Source: Amphiura filiformis
Lineage: Eukaryota; Echinodermata; Ophiuroidea; Amphilepidida; Amphiuridae
NCBI RefSeq assembly: GCF_039555335.1
Contig: NC_092635.1
Span: forward strand, 48,318,052-48,382,051
Length of the DNA: 64,000 nt
Reading direction: 5' to 3'
The position numbers and the translations under genes were made by a program. Every line of letters starts with the position of its first letter. The stretch's first letter is position 1. Below are positions 20,720 to 31,939 of this stretch, piece by piece. The notes under the pieces are model-generated. The model had not been told where the DNA came from and ran no database searches. It saw nothing but the letters and a program-made list of their open reading frames with translations.

Positions 20720-23236
20720 ATGGATCAGTCCACGTGGTCAACACGTTTATTTTTCATCCTTCACATCCACATTTGTACAAGTTATGTTATCCAACCAATT
20801 ATTGAACGAGACATTGAAGATGCCGAGAGATCCTTTAATCAAGAAAAACTTGTAGCACATGATGAAAAATCATCGCAAACTTTCAAACCATTGTTTTCAA
20901 ATACTGAAGACGAAACTTTTGATCAAGTAGTATTTCTAACATCGTACGTTTCCGAGATCATTGAAGACAATTATATTGGGAGTCGTCTAACAAAAAGATC
21001 ACCTGGTAAGCCAAGTGAAGGAAGTGGTTATGGATCGCAACGTCCATCCGAAGTATTTGAATTGCCTTTAAATCGGCGGCCCAATACTGAAACACAAAAT
21101 CTACCATCAAATGTTGGTGGTGTTATCAGTGAAGGGAGCGGCAACGACAACGCGATTCCTAGAACTGAATTTTCTCCCCAAACTGAAATGCTGCGCCAAG
21201 ATCCGCAGCCTGGATTTAGCGAAGGGAGCGGCGACAATTCACGTGCTAATGCCGACAATGTATCATCATCAGACACTGGACGTAGTGGAACACAACAGGA
21301 AATGGAAGAGCATCGTGAATTTCCTTCAAATCGGCAACCCAATACAGAAACACAAAATTTACCATCCGGGTTCGATGCTGTCATAAGTGAAGGGTCGGGC
21401 AACGAAGACCCAATTCCTAAAGCTGAATTTTCGCCACAAACTGAAATGTTGCACCAAGATCCACAGCCTGGCTTTAGCGAAGGAAGCGGTGACAATTCAC
21501 GTGCTAATGCCGACGATGTATCTTCATCAGAAACTGGACGTAGTGGAAGTCAGGAATCGGAAAAGCATCGTCAAATAGAATTTGAATTTCCTTCAAATCG
21601 GCAACCCAACACCGAAACACAAAATCTACCATCAAATGTTGGTGGTGTTATCAGTGAAGGGAGCGGTAACGACAACGCGATTCCTAGAACTGAATTTTCT
21701 CCCCAAACTGAAATGCTGCGCCAAGATCCGCAGTCTGGATTTAGCGAAGGGAGCGGCGACAATTCACGTGCTAATGCCGACAATGTATCTTCATCAGAAA
21801 CACGACCGAGTGGAACTCGGGAAATGGAAGAGCATCATCAAATAGGGTCTGGATTGTCTTCAAATCAGCAACCCAATACTGAAACGCAAATTTTTCGCGT
21901 CATAGGTGAAGGATCGGGTAACAGAGACCCAATTCCTAAAACTGAATTTTTGCCAGAAACTGAAATGCTACGCCAAGATGCGCAGCCTGGATTTAGCGAA
22001 GGGAGCGGCGACATTTCACGTGCAAATGTCGACGATGCACCATCATCAGAAACTGGACGTAGTGGAAGTCGGGAAATGGAAGAGCATCATCAAATAGAAT
22101 TTGAATTTCCTTCAAATCGGCAACCCAATATTGAAACACAAAATTTACCATCTGAATTTGATGGTGAAATAAGTGAAGGATCGGGTAACGGAGACCCAAT
22201 TCCTAAAGCTGAATTTTTGCCAGAAACTGAAATGCAACGCCAAGATCCGCAGCCTGGATTTAGCGAAGGGAGCGGCGACAATTCACGTGCCGACGATGCA
22301 CCATCATCAGAAACTGGACGTAGTGAAAGTCGGGAATCGGAAGAGCATCATCAAATAGAATTTGAATTTCCTTCAAATCGGCAACCCAATATTGAAACAC
22401 AAAATTTACCATCTGGATTTGATGGTGAAATAGGTGAAGGATCGGGTAACGGAGACCCAATTCCTAAAACTGAATTTTTGCCAGAAACTGAAATGCAACG
22501 CCAAGATCCGCAGCCTGGATTTAGCGAAGGGAGCGGCGACAATTCACGTGCCGACGATGCACCACCATCAGAAACTGGACGTAGTGAAAGTCGGGAATCG
22601 GAAGAGCATCATCAAATAGAATCATCAAATCGGCAACCCAATATTGAAACACAAAATTCACCTTCCAATATTGGTGAAGGAAGCGGTAATGAGGACCTTG
22701 AATTGCCAATTCCTGAAGCTGTAATTCCGCCAGAAACTGAAATGCTGCGCCAAGATCCGCAGCCTGGATTTAGCGAAGGAAACGGTGACGATTCACGTGC
22801 TAATGATGATGATGCATCATCATCAGAAACTGGACGTAGCGAAACTCAGAGAATGGAAGAGCGTCTTCGTCCTCAGGGTGATTTGGACTTTTGCCAGTTT
22901 TGCCATTTATGCGGACTCCAATTGAGCAATGACCATTTCCTTCGCTGGCAAACTCTCAATGAAGCATCATTATTGCCACAAACTCATGGAAATCAGGAAA
23001 ATGAAGACCATAGTGCCCAAGAAGGTTCCTATGACTCATCAATGCGACCGCAAGCAAATCGAAGAAGAGAGGACCAGAATCCTAGTGATAATACTAATAC
23101 TGACTCTAGAGAATCGCGGAAAAATCGCGGAAGAGACGATCAAAATCCTCATGAAAATTCAGATTCCGAAAGATATTTTGGAAGTGCGGGAAGCGGTGGC
23201 GAATCTGAAGAACTACGACCTGGAGTACTCCAGTAA
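20720..23236 (+). CDS. secreted EGSG-repeat protein, probable glycosaminoglycan-bearing proteoglycan
   Basis: 838 residues from ATG 20720. I chose this start because a strong acceptor (TTTCTTTACAG, ending 20687) precedes it and a hydrophobic signal peptide follows at once (LFFILHIHICTSY); the open frame to 20528 is intron. A basic KR site (about residue 93) is followed by seven tandem repeats of 84-90 residues, each with RQPN-ETQ, an EGSGN site, an acidic/Pro linker, PGFSEGSGDNSR, and SSETGRS. I count 14 EGSG and one EGNG, each in an acidic setting, the pattern xylosyltransferase uses for chondroitin or heparan chains. The tail has one Cys cluster (CQFCHLCGL) and an Arg/Asp/Asn-rich end. No known domain. 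ATTAAA at 23245-23250 may end the transcript. Glycosylation is inferred, not shown. Confidence 0.8.
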   Translation: MDQSTWSTRLFFILHIHICTSYVIQPIIERDIEDAERSFNQEKLVAHDEKSSQTFKPLFSNTEDETFDQVVFLTSYVSEIIEDNYIGSRLTKRSPGKPSEGSGYGSQRPSEVFELPLNRRPNTETQNLPSNVGGVISEGSGNDNAIPRTEFSPQTEMLRQDPQPGFSEGSGDNSRANADNVSSSDTGRSGTQQEMEEHREFPSNRQPNTETQNLPSGFDAVISEGSGNEDPIPKAEFSPQTEMLHQDPQPGFSEGSGDNSRANADDVSSSETGRSGSQESEKHRQIEFEFPSNRQPNTETQNLPSNVGGVISEGSGNDNAIPRTEFSPQTEMLRQDPQSGFSEGSGDNSRANADNVSSSETRPSGTREMEEHHQIGSGLSSNQQPNTETQIFRVIGEGSGNRDPIPKTEFLPETEMLRQDAQPGFSEGSGDISRANVDDAPSSETGRSGSREMEEHHQIEFEFPSNRQPNIETQNLPSEFDGEISEGSGNGDPIPKAEFLPETEMQRQDPQPGFSEGSGDNSRADDAPSSETGRSESRESEEHHQIEFEFPSNRQPNIETQNLPSGFDGEIGEGSGNGDPIPKTEFLPETEMQRQDPQPGFSEGSGDNSRADDAPPSETGRSESRESEEHHQIESSNRQPNIETQNSPSNIGEGSGNEDLELPIPEAVIPPETEMLRQDPQPGFSEGNGDDSRANDDDASSSETGRSETQRMEERLRPQGDLDFCQFCHLCGLQLSNDHFLRWQTLNEASLLPQTHGNQENEDHSAQEGSYDSSMRPQANRRREDQNPSDNTNTDSRESRKNRGRDDQNPHENSDSERYFGSAGSGGESEELRPGVLQ
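21050..22860 (+). repeat. seven-copy coding tandem repeat, 251-267 bp unit
   Basis: Units begin near 21050, 21310, 21580, 21850, 22095, 22355 and 22615 by the CCAAT-GAAACACAAA landmark. Repeats 1 and 3 are almost identical, as are 5 and 6, which points to recent unequal exchange. All length changes keep the frame, so selection for the protein is likely. Confidence 0.9.
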
Positions 23237-23257
23237 GAAAAATGATTAAATTTTTAC

Positions 23258-23526
23258 CAAGCCCGTAACCAGTGGGGCTGGGGTCCAAAAGTTCCCTTTT
23301 TTTTACCCAAAAGTCCCCTTTTGACCCAAAAGTTCAATTTTTGCGAGCGTAGCGAACGAAAAAATTGGGGTTTTTTTATGCCTTTTGGTCAAAAAAAGGT
23401 CCAAATTTTGGAAAAAAAGTCCACCTTTTCCAAATCCGCCCGCCTAGTCCAAAAAGGTTCAAATCTTGAAAAAAAGTCCACTTTTTCAAAATCAGCCCCC
23501 CCTAAAAAATCCTGGTTACGGGCCTG
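23258..23526. mobile_element. hAT-type MITE (CAGGCCCGTARCCAG ends), copy 1
   Basis: Terminal inverted repeats CAAGCCCGTAACCAG / CTGGTTACGGGCCTG, same family as 55224-55496. Flanking octamers ATTTTTAC and ATTCTTAA match at six of eight bases, consistent with an eroded 8-bp duplication. It starts only about 20 bp after the stop codon of the EGSG gene and may set or replace its 3' end. Confidence 0.75.
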
Positions 23527-23593
23527 ATTCTTAAAGCATTGTAATGAAAAAAACTTCAATTGATATAGTCGAAATAACCAAAGTTTGTATAAT

Positions 23594-23938
23594 CCCAGCA
23601 AACACAAAATGCTTTTGACCTCATTCGCAAAAGGTTATAAAAGGTTGTCAGAAAACGTTTAAATGTCGGGTTATATAAAGGGTATAAAACGTTTTTATTA
23701 CATTAAAAACATTTTGATAACTTACTGCAAATATTTTAACATAATGTTATTCAAGTGTGGATGAAATATTTGGCAAAAAGTGTTTGCAAAAAAATAGTGT
23801 ACAATAACATTTTGAAATGCGGTTGTAATGTGTTTTCATGACCTTTATATAACCCGACATTTAATGTTAAATAAAACATTTTTACCTAAACCAAAACCCA
23901 AAATATAACATGTTTAAACCGTTTTTGTGTTTGCTAGG
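23594..23938. mobile_element. foldback MITE with CAGCAAACACAAAA ends
   Basis: Left CAGCAAACACAAAA faces right TTTTTGTGTTTGCT. Inner arms also pair, with AATGTCGGGTTATATAA opposite TTATATAACCCGACATT. A relative at about 31940-32930 is split by a palindromic TTAA element. Confidence 0.7.
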
Positions 23939-24063
23939 ATGTGCTGCCGGTATATGTCTGCACCATAAATATATGTATTAGTTTTTTAACATTACCAGCT
24001 ATTACCCGACAACTAAAGAGAGAGTAGATGTCAAAAATCGAAGGTAACCGGCCGCAATGTCGC

Positions 24064-24416
24064 AATGTAAAAATGTGAACCAAAAGAGTGGGTATCCAAT
24101 CCAAAAAAAGGTAAAAGTCACTCCAACAGAGTGAATTTAACTCCACATTTTCACTCTGAAAGAGTGAATTTAACTCCAAAAGAGTGACATTTTCACTCTT
24201 CAAGGATCCATAAAGGATCACTCCAAAAAGAGTTGTACCGGTACCTCTCATGGCTCCTTAAAGAGTGGACATTTCACTCTTTTGGAGTGAAATTCAACCT
24301 TTTTGGAGTGAAAATCACTCTTTTGTAGTGGAATTCACTCTTTTTGGACTGAAATTCACTCTTTTTGGAGTGCATGAATACTCACTCTTTTGGTTCACTT
24401 ACATTTCAACATTTCA
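24064..24416. mobile_element. foldback MITE built of GAGTG/CACTC units
   Basis: Ends GTGAACCAAAAGAGTG / CACTCTTTTGGTTCAC. The interior repeats short lines with AGAGTGAATTTAACTCC on the left and ACTCTTTTGGAGTG on the right. Confidence 0.65.
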
Positions 24417-24419
24417 GAA

Positions 24420-25737
24420 GTTTGTCTTCCACTGGGGTGTATGGATTTCAACTGATATACGGTAGCCCATTAGATGTAACAATATTGCTAAGAAACGATG
24501 TGATAAGAGCTTAACATTTTGTATGTAATTCTAAAGTTAAACAACTTGAAAATAGCAACACAGAGAGTAACTTTGACGGCTTCTATTATTGAAGTATATT
24601 TAAAATTACCGCATTTGCCTCTTCTGGAAAATTTTAAAAGCCTTATAGTAAATATATTTATTTATTTATTTGCGATATTTGTAAATTATTGCCTATGTTA
24701 TGTCAAAGAGTTACTGTTCTTTGCATGTTAAATTACGGTTTATGTAAAGAATTCAACATGTAGTGACAATTTGTGAAACCTAAATGATATTAAAGTTAAA
24801 GAGTATAACAAAAGTATATGTGGTCACAAAGTTTATTATAATTTGGAAATACATCATATTATAAGACAGTATGCTTTGACTATATTTATAAATACCTTTT
24901 TATACGCACGTGACCACCTCCGCGCTGCCATAACAGCTTGTAGACAGTAAGTATCGAAGTGACCTTCTAGATAACGTGTGGTCTTCCTACACACTTGAAT
25001 GCAAAGGCGGAACAACATGAGACTACTGTGGAGCAAAATTGTCTGTTTTCTTCAACTTTGTGATTATATTGTAAACGTTTCCGTCGTCAAATACTTTAAT
25101 GTTGTTTTTGATAACATGTTACAAATTCGGAATCCCCCATGTGTAAGAATTTTGATATCCAATTAATACTTAAATTTGATGATATTTATCTACATGTAAT
25201 AGAGTTCCTATCCTTTTCTGTGTAGTGGTCGATGCATGAGGATTTGGTCACGCTTGCTTGTCTTGGTATGTCGTGCCCATGGGTCACGTGCGTATTTATA
25301 AAAACGTATCTTTAAATATAGTCGAAGCATACTGTTAGATGAGTTCATCAACCCTTAGAAATTTTTCAACTGTGTTCGACGTTTTGTTTTTTAAACAAAT
25401 AATAAAAACAAACAACTTTTTTGATATTAAAACGAATAATATTACTAGTACAATAGTAAGCCTTTTCTACTCCGGGCGCTTAGCGCTCACTAATAATGGA
25501 TGACGGGTACAATGATCCCAACTCCCTCTCATCAAATGATCTCTTTGGTGTTTTTCTGTCACCAAAAAGACACTTTTTTTCAAGAATTCAAAAGAGGGGT
25601 GCGATTCCAGGGTTGAAAACTTTTAGTAGCTTCTTGACATGAGAAAAAGGTTATTTGGGATCGAGTCCCATAAGCACCATATACCAATTTGTTTATAAAA
25701 CGATGATAACTAATTCACATACTTCAGGTGACAATAA
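24420..25737. other. non-coding stretch between convergent genes
   Basis: AT-rich DNA between the 3' ends of the EGSG gene (plus) and the Kelch gene (minus). No exon or repeat recognised. Confidence 0.45.
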
Positions 25738-25743
25738 TTTTAT
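25738..25743 (-). terminator. polyadenylation signal of the Kelch gene
   Basis: Minus-strand AATAAA (TTTATT on the plus strand) starts about 20 bp after the stop codon, implying a very short 3' UTR. Another site further left cannot be ruled out. Confidence 0.45.
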
Positions 25744-25761
25744 TCTAATAACATTTCGGCA

Positions 25762-26765
25762 TCACGGGAGCTTATGCAGCGTCATTGCACAGCACGCGAT
25801 TCCCGTATACGCTTTTGGGAACATTTCGAGTTCACTCCACTCATCTTCCTCAGTATCATAACATTCTACAGACTGCAAGTACGCCTTTGTGTCCCAGCTA
25901 TAACCACCTATGACGTAGATGCGTTTTCCAAGTACGCAACTGGCTGCTTCTGCCCGAGGTTCACCCATTGGTTTCAGAACAGACCAAGTGTCTGTTCGTG
26001 GGTTATAACGCTCAATGTTAGGTACACAGCGCACTTCGCCCGTATCGTTATCAAGTGTGGCACCCCCGGCAAGATAGAGGTTTTCTCCTACTGATGAGAG
26101 GAGAGCAAAGAAACGAGGTGTTGTCAACGGACGTCTTGGTTCCCAGGTGTCTGTATGTGGGTTGTAGCGTTCCACTTTGCAAAATATTTTACGATTACCT
26201 GAAACATGTAAAAGAAACATTGAACATCGATCAAGATATTTTAGGGTTTGCAAAATAAACATCATTGTCACCATCATCACCATCATCATCAGCATCCTCA
26301 TTAGCAGCAACAAAATCATCATCATCCGCAGCAGCATAAACATTATCATCGTCGCCACTGTCATCCCGGGCCGTCATTGAGCAAATATTTATCATAATTT
26401 GGTCTTTCAGAGCGCGGTAAAATATTACACTACATCTTTTTTACAGAGATCATTACCATGATTGTAGTAAAAGACGGTGCTGAAACTGGAAAGTTCACTT
26501 TGCCAACAGACTTGTCATTATTGTAAGTTGTCATGGCCATCTCAATCATCGTGATCACTAAATCGTATAATGATAATCTTATCTAATCATCGTCATCACA
26601 ATTGTCATCATCATCATTATCATTATCATTATCATTATCATTATCATTATCATTATCATTATCATCAGCATAAGCATCTTCTTCAACATCATCATCATGT
26701 GATTATCTTCTTCAGCAGCAACAGCATCAGCCTCACCACCACCGGTCATCATCATCACAATCATT

Positions 26766-26796
<31 letters not shown>

Positions 26797-26804
26797 CAAT
26801 CATT

Positions 26805-26855
<51 letters not shown>

Positions 26856-29800
26856 GTCATCGTCATCACCACCACCACAATCATCATCATACCTGATCCT
26901 CCAATTGCGTAGAGTTTCCCATCATGAGTTGCCACGGCAACACCTCTTCTCGCATCACTGAGTGGCGACACTTCCTCCCATTCGTCCTTATTTGAGTTGT
27001 AACGCTCCACGTCTGCTAAAGAACATTGGTCATCGACCCGTCCACCTAGAAAGATCAAGTTCAAAATGAATCATTTTGTCTTCTTCCCGAATCTCACTCA
27101 AAATTTAATTATTTTGATATTGGATGGAAAATGTCTCTTGTCTTGTCCAAAATGTTGCAAGTGAAGTGATTCTCTTCATTTTAGTCAGTAATTAAGTCGC
27201 CATCTTATCACGATATAAGCTTATTTAATTAACACACACACTCTTAGAAAAGGGGTTTAATAGCTGTCCTGTATGTAGAACCCTCAAGAGAAAATGGTTC
27301 TTGAAAATTTAAAGAACCAATGGTTCTTGCTGGCCTTTCCATAACCCTTCTCAGGTTTAAAATGGTTCTTTCTGACCTTTTCAGAACCCTTTTCAAGTCT
27401 GAAATGGCTGTTTCTCTTCTTTATAGAACCATTTAAGGTTTCACATAGGCCTACAGGACAGCTCAAGAACCATTTTTGGTTCTACTTAGAACCGTTTTTT
27501 CTAAGAGTGCACATACACGTCATGCTATATTGTTCCTTCCCTCCATTATTTGGTACGAATAACAATAACATACCATTCGCAAACAAAAATTGGCGACAGT
27601 GTCTCCAGTCCTGCACCAGTAAAATTTGGAGTCCCGCAGGGATCTATATTAGGGCCCCTCTTTTTTACATTGTACGTCAACAACTTATCAAGTGTTAATC
27701 TAAAATAAAAAAATAAATATTGTCCAGTCCTGCACCAGTAAAATTTGGAGTCCCGCAGGGATCTATATTAGGGCCCCTCCTTTTTACCTTCGTCAACAAC
27801 TTATCAAGTGTTAATTTAAAATAAAATAATAAATATTAAACATTTCCCTGAACCCGATCTTCACCTTCAAACCTTCCGTTTTAATATTGTATCAGTATGC
27901 TTTCAACGATATTAAGCTTGAGCCTGGTCCTAAAGGCCCTGTTATTTTCCGCACGGAATGATCGATTATGCAACTCACTCACCTACAGCATAGATTTTCC
28001 CATCAAGTACGGCAAGTTGGAAGCTTTCCCTTGCATTGATCATATCGGCAACTCGTAACCATGAGTCCGTACGGGGATCATATCGATACATGGTACGTAA
28101 TGGATAGGCATTGGTTTGAGCAGTAGTCCGACCTCCGGCTAGGTAAAGAAAACCTCCTAAACATGCAACTGAAAATCATCAAAGTAAATATCATTGATTG
28201 TCATTGAACATGTTGATCCAATGATATCGAGTTTTCTATTTTCGAAACGCCAATATTTCAACAACAAGGCTATGCTATTATATTCAAGAAAATATTTTGA
28301 AGAGGAAAAACGATTATCAATGAATCGATCAAACATGATCTTCGGGACTACCATAAATGCTGCTATCATTAATTATTAAAACAATGTCACTGGGGCATAT
28401 TGATACCAAGTGAGGAATGTGGACGCCAGTTCTTCTAATTATATTTCTATACTTTTATCACAAAACATTACCAAATACCAAAGAATATATAAGGAAGCCA
28501 ATTATTTATGCCCGTCAATTATTGTAATCAAAAATTCCTAATTCCAAATAAGGTTAATGTTGAACTTCAAGTGATTTCTTCATATTGAAATTAAATCGAA
28601 TAATCTGTAAAAATTGAAACACGGAATTTTTGCAATATTTCTGGAAATGTTGTTCATTCATTCAGCTGGGACGAATATACCTAATCCGTCTCAGGTTCAA
28701 AGATATTAAACACAGATCTTGTCGTGAGTTCTTAATTTATTCTACAACTTTTTTTCAGCCAAAAAATATCTGAAAGTAAACGACTCCGGACTCAAGACAT
28801 TCGTGATTGTTTGTCAAAACAAATACCAATTATCCCAAACCGGGCCCAAACCAAACAAAACAGACGAACACATACAAACCCTTCACTAACCAACAAACAA
28901 ACACATATCTACGAATTTGTTTGTGTTCTCTAAAAGACGCTACCACCAACCGGGGGCTCTTGGTTTTAAATAGGGATGTGCGGCTGGGATTCCGAAAACA
29001 TACCCAAAAACCTGATTTGACAAGACCCCTAAAAGATCCATTTTCGGTTATTTCTATTCAAAATTAAATTTGCTGAAAACAATTTAAGAATATGCACATT
29101 TTCCAGATTTTGAAAAAAAAACCCATATCACATCTCAAAACATAAAATGCAGTTTTCTGAAATCAAAAATCGGAAAAAGCCTGAAAATACCCCTCAAATT
29201 TGTCGCACATCCCCGCTCGCGAATTATTTTACCGTAGTTCACATTAATATTGATCGGAGATTATACCGTATTCACTAGTAATAGTATATCGTGTGTTTGC
29301 GCTTTATTCCGTAATCAATAAGTATGTTAAACAGACGCATTTCTTGCAGAGCTACTCGTAGCACAGTGGTAAAGCGTCTGACTATGCATACATAGGTTGT
29401 TGGTTCGAACCCCGATCAATCCTTTGGTAGAATTTTAAATCTAATGTATTTAATTTCTTTTTGTTAAGTAAGAAGAAATTAATCGCAATGTGGTGGAACC
29501 TAGCCTATAATACATGTAACACTATACATGTACATTATGCATTATAAGTTTCTCCTATTCAAATGTTAACTACGGAAAAAAATATTGCTCCCCGCTCCCA
29601 CCTTTCCACTAAGAATTAACCCTCTCCCCGGGCTACCAACCTGCATGATGATGCCTGGGCTGTTTCATATGTGTCAACGTCTTCCAATTCCTCTCTGTTG
29701 GGTTATAATATTCCACACTACTTGAAACAGGATCCTTTGACCGACGCGGATGCCCACCAAGAGCAACCAGTGTAGTCGTCTTCACAGATGACCTTGGAGT

Positions 29801-31324
29801 GGTCCTGCAACTCTGTAACACAGCTTGTCTCTGTGGAAGGCAATGATAATGCAAGGCTTCCTTAACTAATGCCTCACAAGGAGGAATGCCCATGAGGAAG
29901 TCCACACTCTCCACATGATCCACTAAGTCAGGTGGTCTTATCAATGGAAGACGAATATTTTCAAGTAACGTCTCCGCATGGATTAGTCTTTGTTCCCTAT
30001 CAGCATCAATCCATCTCAGGAGAGCTTCGAACACCTGTAGCTCCGAATCAACCTCAAGATCATCTCGACGAAGCAACATCATCAACATACTTTCCGTTAA
30101 TTCAAGAAACTCATCCATCTCGGTTATCTTCACGAAATTCTTCGCAGCAAGCTTGCACGCTATTTCAGCAACTTCACCAAGCTCAAAAACCTGAGCAAGA
30201 GCTATGGTCACGAGACAACTAGTGACATTCAGGTTCTTTATCAGGAAGTTTGAACACGACTCCAAAGCAGATGGTATCCGCAGATACGTTGCTGTATTCA
30301 GGATCCTCTCGACATTCTCAGAGGTAACTACAAGATTACAAGTGTACATAGACTCTAACAACAATCTCATCGTCTCCAAACTGATGCCTTTTAAAGTGTA
30401 CATAAACTGCTCTTCCTCTTGATTGTCTTCTTCTCGTGTAAACAATTCGTAGAAGTATTCACTGGACGCAGCGAGAATGATCTTATGAGCCCCAAGTCTG
30501 TGAGGACCGATGGCTAGTACTACGTCGAATAACTGCTTCTTACGCCAGATTGTTGCTATTGATGTCAGCAAAGCAGACATCTGAGGGTTACTGCTTCTGG
30601 AAGGTGACAGCAGACTGTGGTTAGACGTCTCAACGATGGTGCTCAAGCAGCTACCTTTTGGAGGTATCTTCGGAAGAATTGGGTTCGGCAATTCAAACCA
30701 GTGTTTACGTTCCGGCTCTGGTTTCGATTTTGCTGAATGTAACCTTCCAGAAGAATTAAAGGACAGCCCTAAATGACTTGTTGGACGATCAAAGTTATTG
30801 TTCCAAGATTCCCTTGGTGAGACTCTTTGATTACGCTTACTGGCCGTAGTTGATGATGGTCTATTTCGACCTGATGGTATTCTTTGTTGCGGGGTCATTG
30901 AAGAAGGTCTACTACTAGATGTAGTTTGACTAGCAGGTGATATCGTATAGGTTTGTGATCTTAACATCCCTGTTGCAGTCAAAGATGGTTGATTTGACTT
31001 CTGCTCTGCTGATCTTCGTCTTGTCGCACTGGACACCGTATCTCTTGATATTCCACCAGATGATGGCATCTTCTTCTTACTCTGATGATGATGTTGTGAG
31101 CGTCTTCCAGATGAAGACACGTTAGTGCGAGCACTGGGGACACTACTACGAGCACTGCTTATAATTTCTCGTCTTGTTAAAGTCAGATTGGATGAACGTA
31201 GCGATGTGGTGTCTGCTGATGATGAGAGTGACCGTTCCGCGGTGGTTGATTTTAACCTTTGCTGATGACCACCATGGCCATGATGACCATTTGAAATTCC
31301 TCTAGGTTTGTTCATTATGCTCAT
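25762..31324 (-). CDS. BTB-BACK-Kelch protein (Kelch-like family), complete
   Basis: Four coding exons on the minus strand: 31324-29641, 28168-27983, 27045-26893 and 26198-25762. Every junction has GT/AG and splits a codon after its first base, so the frame holds; the product is 819 residues. Residues 1-250 are a Ser/Thr/Arg/His-rich disordered arm, unusually long for the family. BTB about 253-362 (LFDVVLAIG..LGAHKIILAASSEYF), BACK about 367-470, Kelch repeats from about 518 to the end with diagnostic GG and W (YLAGG, YAVGG, YAIGG, YVIGGYSW). BTB/BACK proteins of this type join CUL3 ubiquitin ligases while the Kelch propeller holds the substrate; some bind actin instead. Substrate and ortholog are not assignable here. 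Introns hold simple repeats and RT fragments but leave splice sites intact. Confidence 0.93.
26600..26890. repeat. intronic microsatellite, CATTAT then CAT/TCA repeats
   Basis: About ten ATTATC units (26610-26670), then two long runs of trinucleotide TCA/CAT. It ends only a few bases from the donor of Kelch exon 3 (26892). Polyhistidine or polymethionine frames here are by-products. Confidence 0.9.
27239..27509. mobile_element. foldback MITE with CACTCTTAGAAAA ends
   Basis: Left CACTCTTAGAAAA faces right TTTTTTCTAAGAGTG. Inner arms pair over AGCTGTCCTGTA-TGTAGAACC and repeated AGAACC/GGTTCT lines. The right arm carries an extra AGGCCT (27448-27453) that the left arm lacks. Lies in Kelch intron 2. 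Confidence 0.7.
27590..27835 (+). mobile_element. LINE reverse-transcriptase fragment, tandemly duplicated
   Basis: Two copies (about 27597-27712 and 27722-27832) encode PVKFGVPQGSILGPL, the RT motif that precedes the catalytic aspartates in non-LTR elements, followed by LYVNNL in the first. Only this motif is kept, so it is a dead scrap in Kelch intron 2; the clade is unclear. Confidence 0.8.
28380..28971. other. Kelch intron 1, right-hand part
   Basis: AT-rich intronic sequence with no recognised element. 28800-28920 is A/C-rich. Confidence 0.45.
28972..29213. mobile_element. MITE with GGGATGTGCG ends
   Basis: Left AGGGATGTGCGGC faces right GTCGCACATCCC. The interior is AT-rich with partial self-complement. 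In Kelch intron 1. Confidence 0.55.
29350..29422 (+). repeat. tRNA-like sequence, SINE head or tRNA pseudogene
   Basis: Box A-like TAGCACAGTGGTAAAGCG and box B GGTTCGAACCCC are in order within about 73 nt. Acceptor pairing is not convincing. In Kelch intron 1, opposite to the gene. Confidence 0.5.
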
Positions 31325-31935
31325 CGCCTGGATCTCTAATTTCCAGTCAGAAATTGAGGCAATCTTACAGTTCAGAAACCAATTTTAGCTTCCATTTGGC
31401 TTGTCATGCTTGTTTAAACGACGTGCAGGGTTGTTTTATACACACATCGATTTTTGACTCGTGTTGTTGTCATAGCGTAACAATGTAATGAATTATTATG
31501 GTATGGCGCTGAATGACGCGTATGAAGCTCGCGCGTCAGACATAAACGCATTTTATACGCACCACATATTACGCGTCAAGTTGGGTCAAATTTTGTCTTT
31601 TTCAGAAAATCACGACCACTATGATAAAATATGCTAAACTATATGATCAGAAAAGTTATTAGTAAGACTAGCAATGCCGATGTCATGTAGGCCACATTGG
31701 TGTACGATACCAGTCACACAGTGCAGTGGTATAAAAACATAAATATTGATCAAATTTTATAATGTCACAAGTCAATTGAATCAATGGATTTCTCATTGAT
31801 TTTTTCAGACAGAATGTTGAAGTTACTTTTCTAAAATCGATTATAATTTTTTATAATGGAAAATTCATCCAAGCGATGCCAAATTAGATTTATTTAAATC
31901 GTGAAAAAAATGTTACTACAGATATGTCAATTTAA
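31325..31935. other. upstream region of the Kelch gene
   Basis: Should contain the minus-strand promoter and 5' UTR. CG-richer sequence with TGACGCGTATGAAG and GCGCGTCA lies at about 31513-31540. No TATA box is evident. No coding exon seen. Confidence 0.4.
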
Positions 31936-31939
31936 AGGT

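Noticed and set aside
21028-22709. Many open frames on both strands within the EGSG repeats
   Set aside because: They are shadows of the tandem coding repeat; only the long plus-strand frame runs through all seven units.
26570-26896. Histidine-rich plus-strand frame and methionine-rich minus-strand frame
   Set aside because: Both are translations of the ATTATC and TCA microsatellites in a Kelch intron; no independent coding evidence.
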